From: Fistulifera solaris
Lineage: Eukaryota > Bacillariophyta > Bacillariophyceae > Naviculales > Stauroneidaceae
NCBI GenBank assembly: GCA_030295235.1
Contig: AP026162.1
Coordinates: 2,232,001-2,296,000 of the forward strand
Length of the DNA: 64,000 bases
Direction of reading: 5' to 3'
The stretch's first letter is position 1; every line of letters starts with the position of its first letter. Shown one piece after another: positions 32,833-44,970 of the stretch. The position numbers and the translations under genes were made by a program. The notes under the pieces were generated by a model that searched no databases, was not told the DNA's origin, and saw nothing but the letters and a program-made list of their open reading frames with translations.

Positions 32833-35800
32833 ATGTCACCCACCAAACGAACTATATTTCTCGAACACTCCGACGACTTGCTTCCGCTGAAACGATTGCG
32901 GGGCGGTGGTGAGGAAGAGGAAGAGCCCGCGTTCGACGAAGTCTTTGTGGAGGAATACGACGGTCCGGAACCTCCGGACGAATTTCTCGAAGAAGAAGCA
33001 CCGCTCGTCATTGAAAAGGAAGAACATATCGTTCGTTGGAAACGTCCCGATGTGCCTAGCGACCTCAATAATCAATCCGACTTGAATGTGCAATGGATTG
33101 ATATGGACGTTGTCTCCGGAAAGCCCCTCCAGGAAAATCCCAATCCCCAGAACCCCGTGCGGGGTGGAAACGGTCCCGAAGTTCCCGTCTTGCGTTGTTA
33201 CGGTGTCAATGAAGCCGGTCATTCCGTCGCCATCTTTGTTCATGGCTTTACGCCGTATTGCTTCTTTGCGTTACCCGCCGGATACGCATTGACCGACACG
33301 ACAAAGACGGAAGAAATTCGACACATCCTCGAAGAACGACTCAAAGGGGATGTCCGGAGCAACCAAGCGGACAGTGCCTTGGTACACGGCGTCGAGTACA
33401 TTACCGATCACAAGAGTATCATGGGATACGAAACACAGCACACCCAGTTTCTCAAAGTGTTCCTTTCGTTGCCCGGTCTCGTTCCCACATTAAAACGCAT
33501 CATGGAAGGCGGCATTCATTTGCCGGGCATTGAAGTCACGGATCCGGAAGCGGCTTCGTCGATCGGTGAAGAGTATGGCCGCATGACGAGGTTTGCGGCA
33601 TTTGAATGCAATGTGCCCTTTGTACTACGTTTTATGGTTGACTGGGAGATTACCGGGGCCGGATGGTTGACATTGCCGGCACACACGTATAAGATCCGTG
33701 AAAAATGTGATAAGTTGACGCATTGTCAGGTAAGTGGTTATTTATCAAGGTCATCGGTGATGTATGAGCATTGTGTCTCACCTGAATCATCGTCTCGGCA
33801 CTTCAGATTGAAGTCGATATTACCTACGAAGATATCGTTCCACAAAAATCAGAAGGCGAATGGAACAAGATTGCGCCGTTGCGAATCCTTTCGGTGGATA
33901 TTGAATGTCAAGGGCGAAAGGGACACTTTCCGGAGGCCGAGCAAGATCCGGTCATCCAAATTGCCAACTCGTTATCCGTATCCGGCCAAGACAAACCAAT
34001 TGTGCAGAATGTCTTCACGTTGAAAGGATGTTTGCCTATTGTCGGAGCACAAGTTATTTCGTCGGACAAGGAAGAAGACATGTTGATGAAGTGGAGAGCA
34101 TTTCTGGAGATTTGTGACCCCGACATTATCACCGGCTACAACGTGCAAAATTTCGACATTCCGTATTTGCTCGATCGTGCCGCTACTCTTTGCAAAGGCA
34201 ACAAGAATAGCGATTTGAAGAATTTCGCTCAGTGGGGTCGTATCCGGAATGTCAAAGCCAAGATGAAGGATACTACTTTTCAATCCGCCGCCTTTGGCAA
34301 GCGCAACAACGTCGAGACCACCATTGATGGCCGTGTCATCTTTGACATGTTACCTTACATGCAGCGCAATCACAAACTCAGTTCGTACTCGCTGAACTCT
34401 GTCTGCGCCGAGTATTTAGGACAGCAGAAAGAAGATGTACACCACAGCATCATTTCGGATCTGCAGAACGGGAGCGACGAAGATCGTCACCGATTGGCGG
34501 TTTACTGTCTCAAGGACGCTTTGTTGCCACAGCGCCTTATGGATAAGCTGAGTGTTCTTGTGAACTACATTGAGATGGCGCGTGTAACAGGTGTGCCCAT
34601 GTCGTTCTTGATTTCGCGTGGTCAGCAAATTAAAGTTTATTCCATGATTCTGCGCAAGTGCCGCAAAGTCGGTTTGTTGGTTCCTACGTTGCAAAAGTCC
34701 GGTGGACCGGGTGATGGCGATGTTGGTTATGAGGGAGCTACAGTTTTGGACCCTATCAAAAACTACTATGAAGTGCCCATTGCAACCTTGGATTTCGCTT
34801 CGCTTTACCCTTCCATCATGCAGGCGGTAAGTCATGATATTTCTGGATGCATTTCTCCGTGCTATATTTGCTCATTGTCGGTTTCTCTTCTTTCAGTATA
34901 ATTTGTGCTACTCTACTTTAGTGAACCAAGCGGAAAAGAAGAAGTTGGACTCTTCGCTTTACAAGGAATCAGACAACGGGTACATATTCGTGCATTCGCA
35001 CGTCAAGAAAGGTGAGTTTTTAAGCAGCTTGATGCAACAGTTGTTGCCCTTACTGAAACCACCGATATCAACAGGTATTCTGCCGGAGATTCTGGAAGAG
35101 TTACTAAACGCTCGAAAGCAGGCAAAGAAAGATATGAAGAACGCCCCAACAGATTTCGAACGTTCTGTGCAGAATGGTCGTCAGCTTGCGTTGAAAGTAT
35201 CGGCCAACTCCGTGTACGGATTCACTGGAGCTACAGTGGGTCAACTCCCTTGCGTTCCGATAGCTTCGTCTGTCACCTCCTATGGCCGACAGCTTTTAGA
35301 AAAAACAAAGGCGTACGTCGAGGAGAACTTCACAAAAGCCAATGGATACGAATACGATGCGCAAGTCATCTACGGTGATACGGATTCAGTCATGGTCAAG
35401 TTCGGAACGAAGACTGTCAAAGACACGTTTCCTCTCGCCGAAGAAGCGGCTGAAAAGTGTTCCGCGATTTTTCCTCACCCGATTCAGTTGGAGTTTGAGA
35501 AAGTCTATTTTCCTTATCTTCTCATGTAAGTGCCCGGTTAAAGGGCGATAGATGTGCCTTGGACACGATTTTCTGACCTTCGCCTACCCCAGGAACAAAA
35601 GCGCTACGCTGGACTTATGTGGACCGAGATTGAAAAGTACGATAAGATGGACACCAAAGGTCTCGAAACAGTTCGTCGCGACAACTGTGCATTAGTGCGC
35701 GACGTCATTCAAACGTCGCTCGACAAGATCTTGATCCATCAGGACGTAAACGGGGCGATTGAATATGTAAAGAAACAAATCTCGGATCTTCTGCAGAATA

Positions 35801-36521
35801 AGATGGATATTTCTCAGCTTGTTATTACCAAGTCTCTGAATAAGGGAGCTGAGTACGCGCTAGGAATCGGAGGTAAAAGGAGGACTACAAAGTGAAACAA
35901 GCTCACGTTGAGCTCGCTGCTCGAATGAAGAAGCGTGACGCTGGTTCTGCACCACAGATGGGAGACCGCGTTCCGTACGTAATCATTACTGGAGCGAAGG
36001 GTGCCGCTAACTTTGAAAAGGCGGAGGATCCCATTTTCGTTCTTGAGAACAATATCCCAATTGACTTCAAGTGGTATCTTTCCAACCAGTTGTCGAAACC
36101 GTTAGCACGTATTTTCGAGCCTATTATCCCGAACGTCGAGAAAGTTCTCCTCCAAGGCGACCACACTCGTAAAATCTTCATTCCTACGTCGACCGCCAGG
36201 AAGGGAACCATGAGTGCTTTTGCTGTTAAGATGGCGCAATGTCTTGGCTGTAAAGCTCTTATCCCATCTGGTCGAAAGGGCTACATTTGCGAGTACTGTG
36301 CACCTCGTGAAGCAGAAATCTTCCTCGAAAAGTTGGAAGCCTACCGTGAGGCGGAGTTACGATACAATGAGTTGTGGGCGGCTGCGCAACGTATCCACGG
36401 AACAGTTCATTCGGACATCATGTGCACCGGAGATGGATGCGCCTGTCAGTTTTACCGACGCAAGAAAGTTCAGGCTGACATTCGCCATGCGCAGGAAATA
36501 CTCGATAAATTCGGTCGCTAA
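32833..36521 (+). CDS. POLD1: DNA polymerase delta catalytic subunit, 5 exons, two frame breaks
   Basis: Replicative B-family polymerase with proofreading, about 1137 aa. Exons: 32833-33729, 33807-34826, 34897-35011, 35075-35525 and 35593-36521. All introns are GT..AG, 63-77 nt. Exo I (VDIECQGRKG, ~residue 325), Exo II (ITGYNVQNFDIPYL, ~407), Exo III (YCLKDALLP, ~532), motif A DFASLYPSIM at the end of exon 2, motif B KVSANSVYGFTG, motif C YGDTDSV, and two C-terminal Cys clusters (CLGCKAL...CEYC; CTGDGCAC) for zinc and [4Fe-4S]. Exon 5 has two A4 runs each short by one base (35597-35600 and 35875-35878). Correcting them restores NKKRYAGL and KEDYKVKQAHVELA. Start 32833 is preferred; the upstream in-frame start at 32809 lies before it. 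Confidence 0.96.
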
Positions 36522-36592
36522 ATAAACCATTCTATCTTTATCAAAGTTCTTTACACAAGTGTAGCAGATTTCGAAGTTGTTATGAGTGAACA

Positions 36593-37604
36593 TTATCGGT
36601 TGCTACACGAACTGCACCGACACCTTTCGCCGCATCGCTGTCCAGCAGCGAAACAACTGCAGTATTTCTGAAGACATCTACCAAATCCATCACTAATTAG
36701 ACTCAAACTTTAATACAAACATTTCGATGACAGAGTCGCTGATTACTTACCGATTGACTTTGCAAGAGCAGCTATCTGTTGTCACTTTTGGCCGCGCATC
36801 GAAGGCATCGGCTCGACGCCGGAGGCAATCCTTGATGGCAGATTCTCTTGCGGCGTTCTCCGTCGGTGTATTCAAACATTCGACGCAGCGACAACTTGAA
36901 TTGCAGAACGACCCCGACTGAAAGCATTTACAGTACAACCGCAAGCACCGCGAGTTCTTGCAAGAACAGGATTGCGACTCCTCCGATGGAACACCCTGCA
37001 CTACTTTCAATGTCGTTTCAATCTTGACACTTTTACAACCCACGCAATTGCAGCTGGGATGATGATTCTCTATGCCACTTCCGCTCGTGTTTTCACACCC
37101 TACACAACTACAAAAGGGTGTGCATGACATACCACTCGAATAGCAAGAACAATACAGCTTAAGGCACTTGGACTTGGTACAGCGACACCACACCTGTCGT
37201 GTCTGTACCGGAGTATTCGTTCCATTCCGCACAATCGAGTCGAGTTCGAGCAATGCTTCTGCAATCCATGTCGGTTCCAGCGATTTTTCGATCGAGTTCT
37301 CCGAGCTGCCGGCGGCGATTGCTGTTTTTCCTGCACTCACAGAATGTAGCGAACGGTGTCTCTTTCTCGACGTTGACAATGCACTCAATAGATACGAAGG
37401 CGATGCCCAAGAAGGCAGCAATGATCCTGGTGTACGAGGAGAGCCCGCAATAGAGGACTCTAACGGAAATGGATCGCCTTTCCGATTGGCGCTCCCGAGC
37501 AGCTCCGTCACTCGATCATTTCCCGAAAAACTGTCATCTTCATTCTTTGTCGCTTCGCTGCCCGAATCGAATGATCCGGCTTGTCCATTAGAAGTCATCT
37601 TCAT
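36593..37604 (-). CDS. Tesmin/TSO1-like CXC-domain DNA-binding protein with three CXC repeats, 2 exons
   Basis: Exon 1 37604-36751 and exon 2 36677-36593 (intron 73 nt, GTAAGT..TAG) give 312 aa. After a Ser-rich N-terminal half come three Cys-rich CXC motifs of ~33 residues: CRCTKSKCLKLYCSCY, CSCKNSRCLRLYCKCF and, split by the intron, CSCKVNRCLQKYCSCF. Each is followed by a C-x-C-x2-C-x-N closure. CXC proteins bind zinc and CHR-like TTYGAA DNA and act in cell-cycle transcription (LIN54, TSO1). Most have two CXC motifs. The exon 2 frame was deduced here and completes the third motif exactly, ending SSCSNR. Confidence 0.88.
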
Positions 37605-38010
37605 TCGTCAATGATCTCATTGTGAGAGAAGCACGCATGAAACATCCCTCGTCGCGAGAATGATTGATTTGGTTTATTTGTGGTGGTGGGAGTTGAAATT
37701 CAAAAACATTTTTGAAAAAGTGACCTCCATGATCTCATTTGACTATACTGGATGAAGTACGATTGAATCCCACGACGACTTCACAACTCCCACGGCCAAA
37801 CCTCGAACTCTATCGGTCTTAGGCATCGAGGTCGTCCGACGACGAGTTCGGATTGAGGCCAACATGGGAGGCAGGACGGCGAATGAAGACTTGCAACGAT
37901 GTTTCTCATTGTATCCTAACATTTGTATGATGATTCCGCTCTCCCAATCATCGGTGGAAATGGGAGTGAACGACGAGGAATATGACGTCCGATGGTCGGA
38001 TGTTGATGGG
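37605..38010. other. Intergenic spacer
   Basis: About 405 bases between the CXC gene start and the TMEM234-like stop. A plus-strand frame crossing 37864-38256 overlaps the TMEM234-like gene antisense and is not credible. Nothing else seen. Confidence 0.45.
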
Positions 38011-38376
38011 TTATGCGTCTTCGCGAGCCGTGAGACACACAGTCACCCCGGCCACAACACAAGCAGAACCCACGATGACACTCAACGAATCAGTCATTGG
38101 CTCTCCGATCCAGTAACTTGTAAGAATAGAGAATACCAGAGCCAGACCGTTGCAAATGGGCACCGCGAGAGAAAGATCCGAATGACCCAGTGTGTAGTAG
38201 AACAACAAAGAACCGGATTGATTCACTGCATACGGCAACCACACTCGCACATGTAACCATTTCGAGAGTACGCTGCTTTGCTGCGCCGTAGCGCTGCCTT
38301 GACGCATTAAAGGATTGGTGCAGCCCCACAAGGCACCGACGAGTACGAGAGCAAGCACTTCTTTCAACGAAGCCAT
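38011..38376 (-). CDS. TMEM234: TMEM234-like small membrane protein
   Basis: 121 aa from ATG 38376. Four hydrophobic segments in the EmrE/drug-metabolite-transporter-like pattern of TMEM234: LALVLVGALWGCTNPLMRQG, LPYAVNQSGSLLFYY, LSLAVPICNGLALVFSILT and VIVGSACVVAGVTVCL. The signatures WGCTNP, NQSGSLLYY-like and DLSLAVPICN are diagnostic of the family. The cellular role is poorly known. The longer in-frame start (38499) adds a polar stretch with no family match. Confidence 0.88.
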   Translation of the reverse strand: MASLKEVLALVLVGALWGCTNPLMRQGSATAQQSSVLSKWLHVRVWLPYAVNQSGSLLFYYTLGHSDLSLAVPICNGLALVFSILTSYWIGEPMTDSLSVIVGSACVVAGVTVCLTAREDA

Positions 38377-38811
38377 CTTTCTTTTTGCTGCAAATTGATC
38401 CGTGCTAGAAAGAAATTCGCCAAACACAAAAGTGGTGAGTTTCAAGGTTTCCGAATGATAAACACGACAAACAAATGGACAAAGTGGGTCGGAATGCAAA
38501 CTGGCGACAAAAAAAGTGCGGCGCTGTATAAAATTTTTTCGGCTGTTGGTAAAACTACAATCTACGTTAAAGTTGGGGATTTATCATGACGAAGGCCTAC
38601 GTCAGCACGGTGTTCGATCGATGTGGTTGGTCGTGCGCCACGACAAAATTTCGGATCTTTGTACTTTATAGCTTACTGTTCATCCGTGACGTACGGCGTA
38701 CGACCCGTCCGTTCGTAGAAAAGGATGATTTTGTTTGCCGCCGCTGTTGCAGCCAAAGAACGACAATCGCAAAAGTATTCATTCTTATTATTTCTTTGCA
38801 ACACAACAACC
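38377..38811. other. Divergent promoter region, TMEM234-like/ISCU
   Basis: About 435 bases. No credible frame or repeat. The region should hold both promoters. Confidence 0.45.
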
Positions 38812-39422
38812 ATGCTTTCTCTTTTAACAACTCGAGTTGCGGCACGAAATGTCACGAGTCCGGTCGGAATGGCGGCGGCACGCTTGATCCGACGAGGATA
38901 CCACGAAAACATTGTCGAGCATTACGAAAACCCACGAAACGTTGGTTCTTTGGATAAGAATGATAAATCGGTCGGGACGGTACGTTCGATTTGCCTTTCT
39001 ATTCGCACGTGCAGAGTAAAAAAGGAGCTTTTTGAAGCGTAAAAAAGCATTATGACTCACTCCAATTGCATTGTGTTATTCGACAGGGTCTCGTGGGTGC
39101 ACCCGCGTGTGGCGATGTCATGAAGCTGCAAATCAAAGTGGACGAGAACGGAATTATTACAGAGTCAAAATTCAAAACATTTGGTTGTGGTTCTGCCATC
39201 GCCAGTAGTTCCGTTGCTACCGAATGGGTCAAGGGCAAATCGGTCGACGAAGTTTTGTCCATTAAGAATTCCGACATTGCATCCCACCTGAAATTGCCGC
39301 CGGTGAAACTTCATTGCAGTATGCTTGCGGAAGATGCTATTAAGGCGGCTGTGAAAGATTGGAAGGAAAAGTCAGCAGCTGGTGTAAAGGTGCAAGTCAA
39401 ACAGGAGAAGGTTGCGGCGTAA
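38812..39422 (+). CDS. ISCU: Mitochondrial iron-sulfur cluster scaffold ISCU, 2 exons
   Basis: Scaffold on which NFS1/frataxin/ferredoxin assemble [2Fe-2S] clusters in mitochondria. Exon 1 38812-38979 encodes a basic presequence (MLSLLTTRVAARNVTSP...) and YHENIVEHYENPRNVGSLD. A 107-nt intron (GTACGT..ACAG) follows, then exon 2 39087-39422. Total 167 aa. Cluster ligands are in APACGDVMKLQ, FGCGSAIASSS and LPPVKLHCSMLAEDA, including the Asp after the first Cys and the LPPVK HSPA9-binding motif. Intact frame. Confidence 0.97.
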
Positions 39423-39593
39423 GCACTGCCTGTTCGTATGCACTATATTGTGTGTACCGTACACGAATGAATTAATTTAGATTTCCAATTTTCATGAATA
39501 AGAAAGCAAGCTTTTATTTGTAATGTTGAATGTTTGATTACATGAGTAGGAGGTAGTGTCACGGTTTGTCTCTCAAGTAGATGATTCATTTCT

Positions 39594-40306
39594 TTATATG
39601 TCCCATTCGTCGGCTTCTTTGTATGACACCATAGAATCAATCTTGTGCACGGACGTCGTAAAGCTACGAAGCTTCACTTCCGTCGAGTTGAGGATGTAAC
39701 AAGGGTCGGAATCGGCCCACTTTTCGGGGGCCATCACCTCCTTGTCGGTGTACACCAAGAGATCGAAGGTACAGGGTTCCTGCAAAAGCGGCAAAAACGT
39801 TACACTGGCGGTGATTTGTCGAATAATGGCTTGAATCTCGTCATGAACTTCTTTGATGGACTTGTTGCTGCCTCCCTTGCTAACGTTCGGGACCATGTTT
39901 TCCCCACTCTCTCCCTCCACCGCCACATTGAACTGCCATCGCTCCAGTGTCTCGGTGGAATCCACTCCTTGGACGACCAATACCAGTCGTTGAACGAGTC
40001 CGTTCATTAACCATTCCGCCACTTGCTTTTGTACGTTTTGCAGATAGTTGAGCAAACCCTCGTCCGTGGTGGTCATGACGGTCAAGCCGTACTTGGATTC
40101 CTTCGAGAACGTCTCGGGCATGTAAATTCCTAATGAAAGAATGAGTGAGTGAGCATTCCATCAAGAATGATTTGTATTTGAGATAGTGTCAATAATTTAC
40201 CTCTTTGATAAAGAATGGAATTGATGGCGGTAAAAAAGAAATCGGAGACAATGTCTACACTTCCTTTGAGGGTAATCTCCGTCTTGTTGGCGGTCGCTGT
40301 CGGCAT
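39594..40306 (-). CDS. MAD2: Spindle checkpoint protein MAD2 (HORMA domain), 2 exons
   Basis: HORMA-domain protein that inhibits APC/C-CDC20 at unattached kinetochores. Exon 1 40306-40201 (ITLKGSVDIVSDFFFTAINS) and exon 2 40129-39594 join over a 71-nt GTAAA..TTAG intron to give 213 aa. Features: YQRGIYMPETFSKESKYGL, the Trp-containing ERWQFNV strand, IKEVHDEIQAIIRQITASVTFLP and the safety-belt C-terminus EVKLRSFTTSVHKIDSMVSYK. Frame intact. Head-to-head with the bc1 core gene. Confidence 0.95.
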
Positions 40307-40730
40307 TCTGCTTAAAGGCGTTTCAGAGAATCAGAGCAAGCAACAAAAATATGTGAAAGGCAACAACACCAAGGAGCTTTTAACCTTTTCCATCAACGTC
40401 GCAATGAAAGAATGAAAGAATGAAACCATGCAAAAAGTTGAGAGAAGACCCGGCTTGTCGGCTCCCCCGCGCGCGTTTTCATGCTTAGTCGATAACGAGC
40501 AAGCCAATCTGTTATTATTATCTATGAAACGTGATATATAAAAGAAAATACAAGCATAAATACTTTAGTAGAAATAGCATCGGAGCGGTATCGGACAACA
40601 TGGTCGTCGTCATGCCTCCCACGTCACAATGTCGTCATCGAGGAATTTGGAATGCGGGTCGGCGCTTATTTCGCCTTTAAAGCAAGCGGATTCAAAGCGA
40701 ACGTTTGTAGGCAAACATTGTCACTTCACC
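40307..40730. other. Divergent promoter region, MAD2/bc1 core
   Basis: About 424 bases. Contains a short GAATGAAA tandem (~40405-40420) and nothing else recognisable. Confidence 0.45.
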
Positions 40731-42258
40731 ATGGCGAGCGTAACGATGCAACGTGTGCTTTCGGCGGCCCCTCGACGGGTTCTTGCGGGAAAGAAACGCT
40801 TTTCCGCGTTGGTATCTCTGGATTATGAATACCCGGGGTAAGTGGACGACAATTGCGTCGAAGGACGGTTTTTTTACGTTTTGTTGCATCGAATGGAGGA
40901 CAGACTGGTTATTTGGTTGCTTCGTAGAGCATGTTGCGTGTAGCGATAACTTATAGATACGCAAATGCAACAAGGAGGCGATAACTGCTGCAGTGTGTTG
41001 TTTTTTCCGAAAATAGCGCTGTCAACAACGTGTACTCATATAATGCCATTTACCTTTCTGATTAAGTTTGCCAGCAGCCACGCCCCAACCGGCCAAGGCT
41101 ACTTCGGTGTCCGTCAGTACTCTGCCCAATGGGCTCACGGTTGCCACAGAAGACTCGTGCGTCAATTCTACCGTCATTATGACCTACCCCAAAGCGGGTT
41201 CGGCCGGAGAAAGCTTGGACGAGCAGGGAGCTGCATTAATGAACAAGTGCATGAATTTCAAATCCGGTTCCGGCCTTTCTTCGATCTTAATCAATCGAAC
41301 CATCGAAGATGCCGGCGGTCTGCCCTTTACGACACTCAATCGAGCGGGCGCCTCGTTGGGTTTCACGGTGGCACCCGAACTGGCGGCGGGATTGGTCCCT
41401 CTCCTCGCCACGGATTGCACCTTTGAAAAGTGGGATGTGCGCGACGCTTTGGCGTTGGCCAACACGGAAGCGGAAGTGGCCGGAACCAGTGCGCAAATTG
41501 TGTTGACCGAGAATGTATTTGCGGCGGCGTACGGGCCGCAATCGCCCGCGGGTCGTCCCCTCTATTCGGCGCCGCCCTCGCTCGATGCCATTCGCTCGTT
41601 CCGCCGTCGGGCGTATGGATTGAAGGACGCGGTACTGACCGTGACGGGTGTCAAGGATCACGCCGCGTTTTGTGCGGAAGTCGAAAGCTACTTGGCCGAC
41701 TCTCCGGTAGGTGCGGGCAGTTTGCCTTCGATGGCGTACATTGGTGGAGAAAGCCGCATTGCCACGCAAGGTTCGGGATATGCTCATGTGGCCATTGCGT
41801 TCCCCGCTCCGGTTTCGTCGGCAGTTGCTACTGTTGTGAAACATTACTTTAGCGTGGTGGGAGGTCCCAGTGGTGTTTCGGGGTTTACGGCGGATGGATT
41901 GGTTGGCTTGTACGCGGGCAGCGCATCGGCGGGAGCGGTTACCGATGCTATGGTCAAGGTTGCTACCACCCCCGTTTCGGCGGATACGTTACAGCGCGCC
42001 AAATCTTTGGCGAAGGGCGAAGCACTTTTGGCTCTGGAAAGTGGCAGCAAGGCACTGGCCTCGGCTATCTCTGCTTCTGTTTTGAGTGGACAAGGTTTCG
42101 GTGGTCCAAAAGACATTGTTTCCGCTTACGATGCTGTTTCCGAAGCTCACGTCAAGCAAGCCCTCGCTGCCATGCTGAAGAGTAATCCGTCTTTGGCTGC
42201 GGTTGGTGATATTGCCTCTGTTCCCTATCACGCCACGTTGCGAGCCAACTTTGCCTAA
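40731..42258 (+). CDS. UQCRC2: Mitochondrial M16-family protein, cytochrome bc1 core subunit 2-like, 2 exons
   Basis: Exon 1 40731-40837 encodes a basic mitochondrial presequence (QRVLSAAPRRVLAGKKRFS). A 229-nt intron (GTAAGT..TTAAG) leads to exon 2 41067-42258. Total 432 aa. The core starts TLPNGLTVATEDSCVNSTVIM, the usual M16 entry, and has two M16 halves. The zinc motif HxxEH is absent where expected (DEQGAALMNKCMNF), so this is a structural core protein of complex III rather than a processing peptidase. Ala/Gly-rich, GC-rich codon use suggests high expression. Confidence 0.88.
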
Positions 42259-42336
42259 GTACTAAGAAGATTTTAAGAATATATACTTTGATGGTATTGC
42301 TGCCTTAGTATTTCCGATATGAGTACAATGTATTGA

Positions 42337-43824
42337 TTAGGGAATTGTTTCACCAATCTCCCCCGAGCCGTACCAATCTTGTTGAACTCGCGTACTGGAG
42401 AAGATCGGAAGTCGGTTCTTCATGTGGACCATATCTATTTCCCACATGATATCGTCCGACAAAGGCTCCTTGATTTGAAAGTATTTTAGACTCTGTTCGA
42501 GTTGCTGCATGTTGCTGTGACCGACGAGAGTCGTCGTGATCAGCGAGCGCTGGCGACACCACCGAAGTGAGAGTTCGGTCAGACTCATCTTATACTTTTC
42601 GGCGATACGACTGTACTCTTGGATCGCTTGCTGCGCGGCATCGGTTCGGTATCGATACAGAGTGCCACCCCATCCTCGAGTATCCATCCGTCCCCGGGGA
42701 TTTTCCAAGGACCGAATTGCGCGTTCGCGATTCGGCAGGTCGTCCAGGGCGGCTGGAATGTCCAAATATTTTCCCGTCAACATGCCACCCGCCAAGGCGT
42801 TGTACGACATGAACCCAACATTTTCATTAAAGGAGAAGCCGCTTCGGCGACACCATTTTCTTCACTTTTGCGGTCAATGAGACTAAAGTCCCCTTGTATG
42901 GAACACGGGGGTGTCGTACCGAGCGCTTTGGCGGTGCGCGTACAAGCGGTCAATCCGTAGGCATTGTCGTTGCAGAGTCCCCAACCCCGAATTTTTCCTT
43001 CTTGGATCAGTTCTTCCATAGCCAAACAGAGATCTTCAAAAGAAGTCGGGCCTCCCATGGACCGCCAGTAAAGATTGGAATCATTCTCAATGTTATATGC
43101 GAGACTTTGACCCCAGTTGCTTTGCGGTGAGTATCTCTGAGGCCAGTGCAATTGATACACATCGATGTAATCTGTTCCCAGTCGTTTAAGACTTCCGATA
43201 CCTGTTCCGCGGGTCAGATGAATGTAGGAAGGTTCACTTGATAAAAGTGTGTGTTTTGGTCCACTTACAGTCTTTTTTAATATTCTGAGGTGTCACATTT
43301 CGTCCGCCGGTAATCTTTGTCGCAATAACCACTTTCCTTCGATCGACTTTCCGATCTCTTAACCATTTCCCAATCACAATTTCCGTATCACCTTCTCGAA
43401 CGCCATCGGAAGGAATGGGATACTGTTCCGCCGTATCGAGAAGATTGACGCCATTTTCGAGAATAGCCTTATCCATGAAGGCGAAACAAGCGGCTTCGTT
43501 GGGGGCATTGAAATCCGACGAAACCCAACGTTGCGTCCCCAAACCCAACTCGGAGACCACAATATCCGATCCTCCCAGTCGTCGGTGTTTCATGCCATTC
43601 ACGGTGCGAATGAATTCATTCGTTTTCCCTTTCGAAGACGCTCCATAAGCCGGATCCTTTCTTCCTCCAAAGAATCCTCCCAACAGAGAGGACGCCAAGA
43701 CGGTCCGTCGGGAAGAACTTGTGACCATCGTCGTAGCGTCGCGTCCTTGGCACGTATAGAACGCATCCGAGGATACCGCGAGGAGCGCTCCCCAAGCGAT
43801 CATGAAGAATGTCAATGAAGCCAT
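42337..43824 (-). CDS. Aldo/keto reductase, probably plastid-targeted, 2 exons, one frame break
   Basis: About 473 aa. Exon 1 43824-43269 starts with a signal peptide and SSDAF motif (plastid-type). The AKR core follows: MKHRRLGGSDIVVSELGLGT, ENGVNLLDTAEQYPIP (catalytic Asp/Tyr), WLRDRKVDRRKVVIATKI. A 67-nt intron (43268-43202) separates DC from IGSLKRLGTDYIDVYQLHWPQ in exon 2. The frame breaks at the A3 run 42829-42831. One added base yields ENVGFMSYNALAGGMLTGKY, normal for Tas-like NADP(H) reductases of the AKR family. Substrate unknown. Confidence 0.9.
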
Positions 43825-44296
43825 GGTTTCAATTGTTTGAAATGAATGACCTATCTTCCGATTGCGTTTTGCTTATCTGCTGATGCGCGAGAATAACATA
43901 GAAGCGTGACTCATGCTCGAAGTCCAGTCAAGGAGCCGTAGAACCTACACTTAGGATTATAGTCGCTGTGGTAGACAAAGGAAGGTACTTATTACACCTA
44001 GTCTCTTACGGTGTACGATATTTCTTAAATAACTGACAGTCTCAACCGGCACACGTTACTATCAATAGAGAGTAAAGTGGGCACGTTTTCTACCCACATG
44101 TTCTGCGATACGAAAACCGAACCACCAAATAATAAGTGCGGGAAACGCGGAACAAGAGCAGCGCAGCAACTAATCCGCAGGAGCAGAGGACTGCGACTGC
44201 AGCTGCAGCAGCGGAAAAACACCGCATTCCACGAACCAGATGCAAATATTATATTGTCGTTGACAGGAAAGACTATTGCAAACATCTCAATTCAAC
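43825..44296. other. Divergent promoter region, AKR/UBE2J
   Basis: About 470 bases. A CAG-like purine/pyrimidine stretch at ~44196-44216 (GACTGCAGCTGCAGCAGC) lies in the presumed 5' leader of UBE2J. No gene seen. Confidence 0.45.
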
Positions 44297-44970
44297 ATGG
44301 CAACTGACATTTGTATTCGTAGACTGACGAAAGAGCTGGCGGCCATGCAAAAGGACCCGATCAAGCAACCCAAGATTACCGTAGCACCCAACGAAAGTAA
44401 CATGCTGGAGATGCACTATGTCATTGAAGGAAGCACGGGGACGCCGTACGAAGGAGGAGTGTATCACGGAAAGCTCCTTTTCCCAAAACAATATCCGTTA
44501 AAACCACCGGGAGTCATGATGTTAACTCCGTCGGGTCGCTTTCAACCCAATCGACGTCTGTGTCTTTCAATGAGTGATTTTCATCCGGAATCGTGGAATC
44601 CCATGTGGTCGGTTTCGACGATTTTGACGGGTCTATACTCCTTCATGCTCGATACCAATCCTACTCTGGGAAGTATTGAAACGTCGACGCGCAAAAGCGG
44701 CAACTTGCGGAGGCCAGTCTGGAATACAATGTCAAGAACGATCCGATATTCTGTAAGCTGTTTCCGCAATATGTCGAACGATATGAGGAGGAACTTCGTG
44801 TTCGTCAACAAAATGGAGAAAGCATTACTGTCGCACAACCTCCTTCGAATGCTTTGTCTTCGGGGAATGCTTGGTTTCCCCGGCCACAGGAGGGACGGAA
44901 CTTTTTCATGGCAACCATGGCCGGCGTTGCGGCGATTCTTTCCATCGTGGTGGCCGTACGCTTCCTGTAA
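44297..44970 (+). CDS. UBE2J: ER ubiquitin-conjugating enzyme E2 J (UBC6/UBE2J type), one frame break
   Basis: Tail-anchored E2 of ER-associated degradation, about 224 aa. The UBC fold begins CIRRLTKELAAMQKDP, with YEGGVYHGKLLFPKQYPLKPP, and the UBE2J-type catalytic segment NRRLCLSMSDFHPESWNP, which lacks the canonical HPN. The frame breaks after GSIETSTR at the A4 run 44693-44696. One added base gives KRQLAEASLEYN, a Pro/Ser linker and a C-terminal TM anchor (FFMATMAGVAAILSIVVAV) ending at 44970. Without that correction the frame runs to 45007 with nonsense, lacking the anchor. Confidence 0.92.

Noticed and set aside
35593-35895. POLD1 split into two genes at 35.6-35.9 kb
   Set aside because: Both breaks sit in A4 runs inside conserved motifs, and the total length closes to 1137 aa.
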